Assembly: GCA_034667465.1 (NCBI GenBank) | Contig: JAXDJV010000024.1 | Coordinates: 310,001 to 374,000 of the forward strand | Length of the DNA: 64,000 bases | Source: JAOBAU01 sp034667465 | GTDB taxonomy: Bacteria > Acidobacteriota > Thermoanaerobaculia > Gp7-AA8 | Reading direction: 5' to 3' | In this document: piece by piece, positions 1 through 7,058 of the stretch | How the letters are laid out: the number at the start of each line of letters is the position of its first letter | Numbering within the stretch: the stretch's first letter is position 1 | Position numbers and translations under genes: made by a program | Notes under the pieces: model-generated | What the model was told of the DNA's origin: nothing | The model's database searches: none | What the model saw: the letters and a program-made list of their open reading frames with translations, nothing else

Positions 1-1308
1 AAAACCTTCCGCCCGTTCGTACCGATCGTTCGATCGCATCACGAACGGTGGGACGGCCGCGGATATCCGGACGGCATCGCCGGCGACGCCATTCCGCTCG
101 AAGCGCAGGTGGTCGGCATCGCCAATCGCTTCGACGAAGTTCGCCACGAACAGGAAAGCGACAGCGAGGAAGCGGCGCTCGCGCAGCTCACCGCGGAAGC
201 GGCCGGCGGCGCGTTCGATCCCGAGCTGACGAAGCTGTTCGTTACCGCGATGGGCGAAGAAGCGCCGGCGGCGGCGATCACGAAACATATGCGCCAGCGT
301 TTGACGACGCCGGCGCGCGTGCTCTGCGTCGACGACAACAAGATGAATCGCGACCTCGTGCTGGCGACGCTTACCGACGTCGGCTTCGAGGTCTCGGTCG
401 CCGAGAACGGACGTGAAGCGATCGCGGTCGTCGAGAGCGAGCCGATCGACGTCGTGCTGCTCGATCTGCTGATGCCGGTGCAGGACGGCGCCGACACGCT
501 GCGGCTGTTGCGCGCCGATCCGCGTCACGAGTTTCTGCCGATCATCGTGCTGACGTCGCATCGCAACAGCGACATGCGCCAGTCGGCGATCCTCAGCGGT
601 GCGGACGACTTCATCAACTATCCGCTCAATCGCCTCGAACTGATCACGCGCATCCGCTCGCTGCTGCGGATCAAGGAGTACCACGCCGATCTCGAGCAGA
701 CGCAGAACGTCATCTGCGCGCTGGCGCTCGCGCTCGAAGCGAAGGATCGCTACACGCGCGGCCACTCGCAGCGCGTCGGCGACCTGGCTCACTCATTCGC
801 GCTTCACCTCGGCGTCGAGCGAGCGACGGCGGAGATGATCCGCACCGCCGGCCTGCTGCACGACATCGGCAAGATCGCCGTTCCGGAAGCGCTGCTGAAC
901 AAGCAGGGACCGCTGACGCGCGACGAGTTCCTGCGCGTCATCGATCACCCGGTCATCGGCGAAGAGATGGTGCGGCCGCTCGTCACGCTCAACGCCGTGC
1001 TGCGCATCATTCGCCATCATCACGAACGCTACGACGGACGCGGCTATCCGGACGGGCTGCGCGGCGACGACATTCCGTACGAAGTGCGGCTCCTCTCGAT
1101 CGTCGATGCCTACGATGCGCTGACCTCGCATCGCGCTTATCGTCCGGCGCCGCTCGAACATGCCGCGGCCATCCAAACCCTGCGCCGCGAAGCGGCCGGC
1201 GGCAAGTGGGATCCGGACATGGTGCAGAGCTTCTCGGCGATGCTCGGCGAAGAGTCGCCGCATTGGGATTCGATCTCGCTGCCGGTGCCGGTGCTCCGGC
1301 TGGCGTAG
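1..1308 (+). CDS. HD-GYP / receiver / HD-GYP signalling protein (5' end outside window)
   Basis: The reading frame is open from base 1, so the gene starts upstream and 435 residues are visible. Visible residues 13-25 (HHERWDGRGYPDG) are the C-terminal half of a first HD-GYP domain. A receiver domain follows from about residue 105, with an acidic DD pair and phospho-acceptor Asp near 155. A complete second HD-GYP domain has HDIGK, HHERYDGRGYPDG and a DAYDALTSHRAYR-like motif. HD-GYP domains of this family hydrolyse cyclic di-GMP, and the receiver implies control by a histidine kinase. In the first domain the usual DAFDALTSxRxYR segment is degenerate (IANRFDEVRHE), so it may be inactive. The conserved receiver Lys is replaced (NYPLNR instead of a TKP-like motif). 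The domain order is seen; activity is inferred. Confidence 0.88.
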   Translation, partial: KTFRPFVPIVRSHHERWDGRGYPDGIAGDAIPLEAQVVGIANRFDEVRHEQESDSEEAALAQLTAEAAGGAFDPELTKLFVTAMGEEAPAAAITKHMRQRLTTPARVLCVDDNKMNRDLVLATLTDVGFEVSVAENGREAIAVVESEPIDVVLLDLLMPVQDGADTLRLLRADPRHEFLPIIVLTSHRNSDMRQSAILSGADDFINYPLNRLELITRIRSLLRIKEYHADLEQTQNVICALALALEAKDRYTRGHSQRVGDLAHSFALHLGVERATAEMIRTAGLLHDIGKIAVPEALLNKQGPLTRDEFLRVIDHPVIGEEMVRPLVTLNAVLRIIRHHHERYDGRGYPDGLRGDDIPYEVRLLSIVDAYDALTSHRAYRPAPLEHAAAIQTLRREAAGGKWDPDMVQSFSAMLGEESPHWDSISLPVPVLRLA

Positions 1309-1407
1309 GTCATCCCGAGCGTGGCGAGGGATCCGGGCGTGAGGGGAGCCATGCCGCACCTTGCGCGCCCCTCCCGCCCAGATCCTTCGCTGAACGCTCA
1401 GGATGAC
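1309..1407. repeat. REP-like inverted repeat, family A copy 1
   Basis: The left arm starts GTCATCCCGAGCG directly after the stop codon of the HD-GYP gene. The right arm ends CGCTCAGGATGAC. Each arm carries its own short hairpin: ATCCC/GGGAT on the left and ATCCT/AGGAT on the right. The same family recurs at 6223, 12961 and 31590, with a fragment at 9533. Confidence 0.8.
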
Positions 1408-1416
1408 ATCCGACAG

Positions 1417-1500
1417 ATGTCATCGCAATCACGTCGGCCGGCAGAATCGGAAGCGACGCGAAGGCTCTGCCACGTACGCAGCCGGCCGTGCCGGCTCAGG
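1417..1500. repeat. Family B repeat (about 80 bp) upstream of ribF, flanked by 18-bp direct repeats
   Basis: This stretch matches 3428-3508 (inside lptD) at roughly nine bases in ten, including GTCATCGCAATCACG, GGCCGGCAGAATCGG and CAGCCGGCCGTGCCGGCT. An 18-bp direct repeat, GCTCAGGATGACATCCGA, occurs at 1396-1413 and again at 1494-1511. The unit therefore looks duplicated together with the tail of the family A element. The second direct repeat contains the ribF ATG. Confidence 0.75.
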
Positions 1501-2496
1501 ATGACATCCGATAAACTCCCCAAAGTGCTGGTTCTCCACGACCCCCTCAAACAGACCGACCTGCCGTCCGGCTGCGTCGCCACGATCGGCAACTTCGACG
1601 GCATGCACGTCGGCCATCAGGCGATCATCCGCGGCGTCGTCGATCGTGCGCGCGAGCTCGGCGTGCCGTCGGCGGTCGTGACGTTTCATCCGCATCCGCT
1701 CTCCGTCGTCGCGCCTGACCGCGTGCCGAAACAGATCCTCACTCTGCAGCAGAAAGAAGAAGTCCTCCGCTCGATGGACGTCGATGCGCTGCTCGTCGTC
1801 CCGTTCACGCACGAGTTCTCGCGCTGGACCGCCGATCGCTTCATCGAAGAGTTCCTCGTCGATGCGCTGCGCGTGCGCGAGATCCACATCGGACGCGATT
1901 TCTGCTTCGGCGCCGGACGCGAAGGAAACCTGCAGAAGCTCGAAGCGCTCGCGCCGCGCTTCGGGTTCGGCGTGCGCGGCGTCGACGACGTTCGCCTCCG
2001 CGGCATCCGCGTCTCCAGCTCGCTCGTCCGCGACGCCATCGCCAAAGGGTCGATGCGCATCGTCTCGCTCGCGCTCGGCCGCAACTACTTCATCGATGGC
2101 CGCGTCGCCACCGGACGCCGTCTCGGCCGCAAGATCGGCTTCCCGACCGTCAACATGGATCCGGCCAACGAGCTCTTCCCGGGCGACGGCGTCTACATCA
2201 CGACATCGCGATTCGCCAGCTTCGCGCGCTCGTTCGAGAGCGTGACGAACATCGGGGTCCGGCCCACTCTCTACGAAAACTACGCGACGACGATCGAGAG
2301 CCACATCCTCGACTTCGACTCGAACGTCTACGGCGATACGGTGCGGCTCTACTTCCACGGATTGCTCCGGCGCGAAATGCAGTTCCGTTCCGCGCTCGAG
2401 CTGACCAATCAGATCCGCGCCGACATCGAGCGCTCGCGGCGCTGGTTCTACCGGCATCCGATTCGCTTCGACGACGAGACGAGCTTCAGCGAATGA
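1501..2496 (+). CDS. ribF: Bifunctional riboflavin kinase / FAD synthetase
   Basis: RibF converts riboflavin to FMN and FMN to FAD in the cytoplasm. From ATG 1501 the protein is 331 residues, a normal length. The FAD synthetase domain begins GNFDGMHVGH (about residues 30-39), a nucleotidyltransferase HxGH-type site. ISSSLVR-type residues follow (RVSSSLVRDAI), and the kinase domain has GRRLGRKIGFPTVN near 203 and VTNIGVRPT near 246. The frame is open back to 1321, but that stretch is repeat DNA, so ATG 1501 is preferred (GTG 1528 is an alternative). That ATG lies inside the repeat tail AGGATGACATCC. It overlaps the next gene by ATGA, suggesting a ribF-2493-lptD operon. Confidence 0.93.
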   Translation: MTSDKLPKVLVLHDPLKQTDLPSGCVATIGNFDGMHVGHQAIIRGVVDRARELGVPSAVVTFHPHPLSVVAPDRVPKQILTLQQKEEVLRSMDVDALLVVPFTHEFSRWTADRFIEEFLVDALRVREIHIGRDFCFGAGREGNLQKLEALAPRFGFGVRGVDDVRLRGIRVSSSLVRDAIAKGSMRIVSLALGRNYFIDGRVATGRRLGRKIGFPTVNMDPANELFPGDGVYITTSRFASFARSFESVTNIGVRPTLYENYATTIESHILDFDSNVYGDTVRLYFHGLLRREMQFRSALELTNQIRADIERSRRWFYRHPIRFDDETSFSE

Positions 2497-3395
2497 CCGA
2501 TCCCGTGCTGGCATTCGTCATCCTGGCGGTCTTCGTGGCCGCCGCGGCGGCGACGCGATTCTTTCGAACGCTCGACGCGAACGTCTGGCGCGCCGTGAGC
2601 ACGCCGCTCGCGGCCGGCTTCGCCGTCGGCGTCATCGTCTCGCTGCTCGACGAACGATGGGAGGTCGCCGCGATCGGCATTCTGCTCACCATCGCCGCGC
2701 TCTACGTTCGCCTGACCGGCGATGAGAGCGACGCCATCGACGGGATGCTGCTCGGCGCCTGCACCGGCGCCGCCGCGGCCGCACCGCTGATCGTCTTTCG
2801 CGGCGCGACGATCCGTCCGGTCGCGGAATGTTTCCTCGCCGGCAGCGTCGCCGGATTCGGCATCACCTTCGCCGCGTTTCACGTCGCCGACCGGCTGCGG
2901 CAAATGCTGTTCGACTTCGTCACCGCCGCCGCCGCGATCGGCGTCGCATACGCGCCGGAGTTGTTCGCCGCGCGCGGCGTGAACGATCGCCGGATCGTCA
3001 TCGCCGCTGCCGCGCTCGCGCCGCTCCTCGTCATCGTCGCCGTCTTCGTGCAGTGGGTAACGCTTCGCAACGAGCTGACGCACGAAGCATCGCTCGGCTT
3101 CGTCGACGTCGCCGACGTCCGGACGACCGCGCATCCGCTGCTCCGTTTCGGCCGCGGAGGCTGGACTGACGCGCGAGCGCATCGCGAGTTCGTACGGCTC
3201 GCCAATCGGATCGCACTGCGCAAACGGCAGCAGCGCGGGCGCTCCGAAGAGGTGGCGCGGCTCTATCAGCTCGAGATCATCAAACTGCGGATGCAGATTC
3301 AGGAGATGAGCCGCATCGATCACGCCACACGCACGCGGAACGCTGAACCCGATGACGACGCCCCCGCCTCGGATACAATCGCTCGCAGCAAATGA
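2493..3395 (+). CDS. Polytopic membrane protein of unknown function
   Basis: This is a 300-residue protein with about seven hydrophobic segments in the first 195 residues. A hydrophilic, charged C-terminal region of about 100 residues follows, with a helix-like stretch (RLANRIALRKRQQ, LYQLEIIKLRMQIQEM) that could form a short coiled coil. I do not recognise the family. It overlaps ribF by ATGA at its start and lptD by ATGA at its end, so it is probably translationally coupled to both. Its place directly before lptD suggests an envelope role, but that is inference only. Confidence 0.75.
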   Translation: MTDPVLAFVILAVFVAAAAATRFFRTLDANVWRAVSTPLAAGFAVGVIVSLLDERWEVAAIGILLTIAALYVRLTGDESDAIDGMLLGACTGAAAAAPLIVFRGATIRPVAECFLAGSVAGFGITFAAFHVADRLRQMLFDFVTAAAAIGVAYAPELFAARGVNDRRIVIAAAALAPLLVIVAVFVQWVTLRNELTHEASLGFVDVADVRTTAHPLLRFGRGGWTDARAHREFVRLANRIALRKRQQRGRSEEVARLYQLEIIKLRMQIQEMSRIDHATRTRNAEPDDDAPASDTIARSK

Positions 3396-5755
3396 CGAGC
3401 CTCCGCCGACTTCTAATGACACCGAAGGTGTCATCGCAATCACGCAGGCCGGCAGAATCGGAAACGAGGCGCGGGCTCTGCCACATACGCAGCCGGCCGT
3501 GCCGGCTCGCGATCGTCCTCCTCGCCGCAATCCCCACAACCCTTCTCGCGCAGACGAAGGACCTCGGGCAGGCGACGCAATATTACAAACAGCCGAAGGC
3601 TAAGTTCGGCTTCGTCCCCGGACCGAAACCGGGCGGCGGCGACGTCCGCGTCACGCTCGCGCCGGGCGGCCGGGTCATCACCGAGAAGGATGAGTACTCG
3701 ATCCTCGAAGGCGACGTCACGATCGAGTATCAGGACATCAAGCTCCGCGCCGACAAAATCACGCACAACCTCCGGACGAAAGACGTCGTCGCCGACGGCC
3801 ACGTCATCATCGATCAGGGACCGACGCGCATCACCGCCGATCGCGCCGTGTACAACATGGACAGCAAAACCGGGACGTTCTTTCACGCCACCGGCGCGCT
3901 CGAACCGTCGATGTACTTCACCGGCGAGAAGATCGAGAAGATCGGCGATCAGACATATCGCATGTCGAACGGCATCTTCACGTCGTGCGATCTCGATAAT
4001 CCGTCGTGGTCGTTTCACGTCCGCCAGGCGGAGATCACGCTCGATGACTATGCGCACATGCGCGACGTCACCTTCCGTGCGCACAAGACGCCGATCTTCT
4101 GGACGCCTCGCCTGATCTGGCCGACGAAGAAGGATCGCTCGCGCGGCTTCCTCATCCCGCGCGTCAACTACAGCGGTGACTTCGGCACGCGCTTCGAGGT
4201 CGGCTACTTCGTACCGGTCGGCGATTCCGCCGACGTCACGGTTTACGGCGATCTCAACACCGACGGCTACAACGGACTCGGCATCGATCTCCGCTATCTG
4301 CCGACGCCGAACATCAAGACCGGCGAGCTCAACGCGTTCGCCGTCAACGATCCTGAAGCGAAGCGCGAGCAGTGGCGTTACACGTACAAGCACGCGCAGG
4401 ACAATCTGCCCGGCGGATTTCGCGGCGTCATCGACGTCGAAGATTTTTCGGACCTCGACTTCTTCCGCAAGTACGCGCGCGATCCCGGTCTCAACGTGAA
4501 GTCGCAGATCTACTCGAGCGCGTATCTGACGAAGAACGGTTCGAACTATTCGCTCAACCTGCTCGCCGATCGGCGCGAGATTCTTCTCGGATCGGGCGCG
4601 ACGCCGACCACCGAGCGCAGCCAGAGTTTCGAACAGCTGCCATCGCTGCAGTTCCGCTCGTATCCGACACGAGTCGGCGCGACGCCGCTCTACTTCGCGC
4701 TCGAATCATCCGCGTCGCATCTCGTAACGAACGCCACAGGCCTCGCCACCGGACCGAACGCCGACTACTTCCGCGGCGATGTCTTTCCGACGCTGTCGCT
4801 GCAGCTCCGCACACCGGCGTGGTTCTCGATTCGTCCGCAGATCTCCGCGCGTGAAACGTATTACACGTCGAGCCTCACCCCAATCGACCCCGCCAGTCCA
4901 TTCACGCCGCAGGAAGCGGTGAAGGAATCGCTGTCGCGGTTCTACGCGCAGGGACAGGTCGACGTCGTCGGACCGTCGTTCTCGCGCGTCTTCAATCGAG
5001 AGTTCCTCGGCTTCAACAAACTGAAGCACGTCATCGAACCGCGCTTCCGTTACGTCTACACATCCGATCTCGACGAGCAGGATCGAGCGATCCGCTTCGA
5101 CACCGTCGACGTCGTTCCGTTCGTCCGCGATTCCGTCGAGTACTCGCTGACACAGCGACTCCTCGGCCGCGAGGCCGGCAATCCGTCAGCGCGAGAGATT
5201 CTCTCCTTCTCATTGCGGCAGACTGTCTCGCTGTCGAAGATCGACGCCCAGCCCGGAACGTTCACGACCGACACCGGCAAGTTCTCGCCGCTCACGGCCA
5301 GCCTGCACGTCAATCCGTATCAGACGGTGACGTTCGACGCGAACGCGTCCTTCGGCAACGTCTCGCATCAGATCGATCAGTCGAGCCTTTCGGCGAACCT
5401 GATCGGCAGCGGAAAAAACGCCGACAAGTACCTCAGCTTCACCTGGTTCGCGACGTATCGCCCGCCGCCGACGCCGGAACAGCCGGTCGTCTTCGATTCG
5501 TCGTCCAGCCAGGTGCGTCTCAGCGGCGGCTCGTCGATCTTCCGCGATCGTCTCCGCGCCGACGTGCAGCTGAACTTCGACGTGAAGAAGGGAACGTTCC
5601 TCGAGCAGCGTTACCTCTTCGGCATGAACGCCGCGTGCTACGGCGTCGCGCTGGAGTTCCGCCGCTACATCGTCTACGACCCGGCGCCGCGAGCGCTCTT
5701 CACCTACGGCGTCGCCGTAACGTTGAAGAACGTCGGCACGGTCGGCTCGCACTGA
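3392..5755 (+). CDS. lptD: LPS-assembly outer-membrane protein LptD
   Basis: LptD is the outer-membrane barrel that, with LptE, inserts lipopolysaccharide into the outer leaflet. The 787-residue product has an OstA-like N-terminal jelly-roll region around residues 100-200 (GDVTIEYQDIKLRADKI, VVADGHVIID). A large beta-rich barrel domain follows, with the sequence ending in an aromatic-rich strand pattern. Cysteines occur at TSCDLDNPS and NAACYGVA, compatible with the family's disulfides. The start at 3392 forms an ATGA overlap with the previous stop. The signal region is odd: MTSLRRLL and the hydrophobic AIVLLAAIPTTLLAQ are separated by 31 residues encoded by an in-frame 93-bp insertion containing a family B repeat. 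Confidence 0.93.
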   Translation: MTSLRRLLMTPKVSSQSRRPAESETRRGLCHIRSRPCRLAIVLLAAIPTTLLAQTKDLGQATQYYKQPKAKFGFVPGPKPGGGDVRVTLAPGGRVITEKDEYSILEGDVTIEYQDIKLRADKITHNLRTKDVVADGHVIIDQGPTRITADRAVYNMDSKTGTFFHATGALEPSMYFTGEKIEKIGDQTYRMSNGIFTSCDLDNPSWSFHVRQAEITLDDYAHMRDVTFRAHKTPIFWTPRLIWPTKKDRSRGFLIPRVNYSGDFGTRFEVGYFVPVGDSADVTVYGDLNTDGYNGLGIDLRYLPTPNIKTGELNAFAVNDPEAKREQWRYTYKHAQDNLPGGFRGVIDVEDFSDLDFFRKYARDPGLNVKSQIYSSAYLTKNGSNYSLNLLADRREILLGSGATPTTERSQSFEQLPSLQFRSYPTRVGATPLYFALESSASHLVTNATGLATGPNADYFRGDVFPTLSLQLRTPAWFSIRPQISARETYYTSSLTPIDPASPFTPQEAVKESLSRFYAQGQVDVVGPSFSRVFNREFLGFNKLKHVIEPRFRYVYTSDLDEQDRAIRFDTVDVVPFVRDSVEYSLTQRLLGREAGNPSAREILSFSLRQTVSLSKIDAQPGTFTTDTGKFSPLTASLHVNPYQTVTFDANASFGNVSHQIDQSSLSANLIGSGKNADKYLSFTWFATYRPPPTPEQPVVFDSSSSQVRLSGGSSIFRDRLRADVQLNFDVKKGTFLEQRYLFGMNAACYGVALEFRRYIVYDPAPRALFTYGVAVTLKNVGTVGSH
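3428..3508. repeat. Family B repeat inside the lptD signal-peptide region
   Basis: This is the second copy of the roughly 80-bp element at 1417-1500. It is translated in frame here as part of VSSQSRRPAESETRRG and RSRPCRL. The 12 bases before it form, with its first bases, a small palindrome (TGACACCgaaGGTGTCA, 3417-3433). Confidence 0.78.
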
Positions 5756-5756
5756 C

Positions 5757-6182
5757 GTGGATTCTCATCCGCGCCTCGGCCGCCGGCGCAAAGCGGTTCC
5801 TCTCGTCTTCGTCCTCCTCGGCGCGCTGATCGCTGTCATCGGCGGCGTTCTGCTGACGCGTCATCCCGCGCCGAAACCGGACGCGGCCGGCCTGCAGTCA
5901 CGACTGGCGTCGATGCGCGGCGCAATCAAGACGTATCGCACGCGAACCGGTCACGGTCCCGCGACGATGCAGGATCTTGTCGCCGCGAAACTGCTGCGTG
6001 AAGTACCGATCGATCCGATCACCGGTTCGCGCGCGACGTGGCGGCTGGCAACCGAAGAGAGCGTGGCGGTGCAGGAAGACTTCCGCGCCGGCGGCGGCGA
6101 AGGACGACGCGTCTGGATCATCGATGTGCACAGCGGCGCGCGCGGGAGCGATGCGGGTGGGCGGGCGTGGGCTGATTACTGA
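5757..6182 (+). CDS. Membrane-anchored protein, type II secretion pseudopilin-like
   Basis: This 141-residue protein has one N-terminal membrane segment (about residues 13-32, VPLVFVLLGALIAVIGGVLL). The region that follows resembles the periplasmic part of GspG-type pseudopilins: MRGAIKTYRTRTGHGPATMQDLVAAKLLREVPIDPITG. That pattern of an early helix, a loop and a proline-rich DPxTG turn is typical of the family. It lacks the prepilin peptidase motif (G followed by F-T-L-x-E), so it is not a classical processed pilin. The start is GTG 5757, one base after the lptD stop, indicating co-transcription. Function is inferred only by similarity. Confidence 0.68.
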   Translation: MDSHPRLGRRRKAVPLVFVLLGALIAVIGGVLLTRHPAPKPDAAGLQSRLASMRGAIKTYRTRTGHGPATMQDLVAAKLLREVPIDPITGSRATWRLATEESVAVQEDFRAGGGEGRRVWIIDVHSGARGSDAGGRAWADY

Positions 6183-6222
6183 GGCAGGGCCGAGGTCATG
6201 GAACGCCGAAAGATCAGGTGAT

Positions 6223-6311
6223 TGTCATCCCGAGCGTAGCGAGGGATCTGCGCGGGTGGGGCGCGCCACTGTGCACCACCGCCCGGATCCCTCGCTACGC
6301 TCGGGATGACA
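6223..6311. repeat. REP-like inverted repeat, family A copy 2
   Basis: This is the cleanest copy. Arms of about 26 bases pair perfectly (TGTCATCCCGAGCGTAGCG at the left, its complement at the right) around a GC-rich loop of about 35 bases. It fills the gap between the pseudopilin-like gene and the methyltransferase gene. Confidence 0.85.
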
Positions 6312-6380
6312 GACGCACCCCGGGCGGAACCACTCGCAGTCGTTGACCGCGCAAGGTCGATCCACTACCCTCGCGCAACC

Positions 6381-7058
6381 GTGCCGAACGTCTACTCTTT
6401 CAAGGACTTCGAAGGCAGCAGCCATCGCATCCTGATCGAGCTGATCCGGCGCTTCGGCGGCCGCGGCGGAACGCTCCTCGACCTCGGCGCCGCCGGCGGC
6501 GAGCTCGGCGCCGCGGTGCGCGATCAGTTCACGCATACGATCGGCTTCGAATACAACATCAGCTGCCTCCCCGACCTCCGCGCGCACTTCGATCAGGCGC
6601 TCGTCACCGATCTCGAGAAAGTGCGGAAGCTGCCGAACGGCATGCAGGCGATCGTCATCGCCGACGTCCTCGAACACCTTCGCGACGCGCCGGCGCTACT
6701 CGCGCTGATCCGCAAATCGCTCACGCCCGACGGCAAGCTGTTCGTCTCCGTCCCCAACATCGCCAACGTCACGGTCCGCCTCGGCCTGCTCTTCGGCGTC
6801 TTCGAATATCGCGAGCGCGGCATCCTCGACAACACCCACGTCCGCTTCTACACGAAGCGAACGATTCGCCGCGAGATCGAAAATGCCGGTTTTCGGATTC
6901 TCTCGATTCGAGGATCGTCGGTGCCGATTCGACTGATCGTCGGCGGCTTCACTCCCGAACCTCTGCTCCGCTTCGGCGAATATCTGCTGACAATCATGAC
7001 GCGGCTGTGGCGATCGCTGTTCGCGTATCAGATCATCATCGTCGCCGAGCTGAAGTAA
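6381..7058 (+). CDS. Class I SAM-dependent methyltransferase
   Basis: The product has a Rossmann-fold methyltransferase domain. Motif I is LLDLGAAGGELGAAV, motif II is near IGFEYN, motif IV is AIVIADVLEHL, and a post-motif is FVSVPNIANVTVRL. The DVLEHL and VPN pattern is typical of the UbiG/Methyltransf_23-like group, but the substrate is unknown. I chose GTG 6381 (225 residues, MPNVYSFKDFEG). The frame extends to ATG 6306, which lies inside the right arm of a REP-like repeat and would add 25 residues of low-complexity charged sequence. The 3' end overlaps the convergent YfhO-like gene by 23 bp. Confidence 0.85.
   Translation: MPNVYSFKDFEGSSHRILIELIRRFGGRGGTLLDLGAAGGELGAAVRDQFTHTIGFEYNISCLPDLRAHFDQALVTDLEKVRKLPNGMQAIVIADVLEHLRDAPALLALIRKSLTPDGKLFVSVPNIANVTVRLGLLFGVFEYRERGILDNTHVRFYTKRTIRREIENAGFRILSIRGSSVPIRLIVGGFTPEPLLRFGEYLLTIMTRLWRSLFAYQIIIVAELK

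Noticed and set aside
1321..1500. N-terminal extension of ribF from ATG 1321
   Set aside because: The extension is translated repeat DNA (families A and B), and the family starts normally near ATG 1501.
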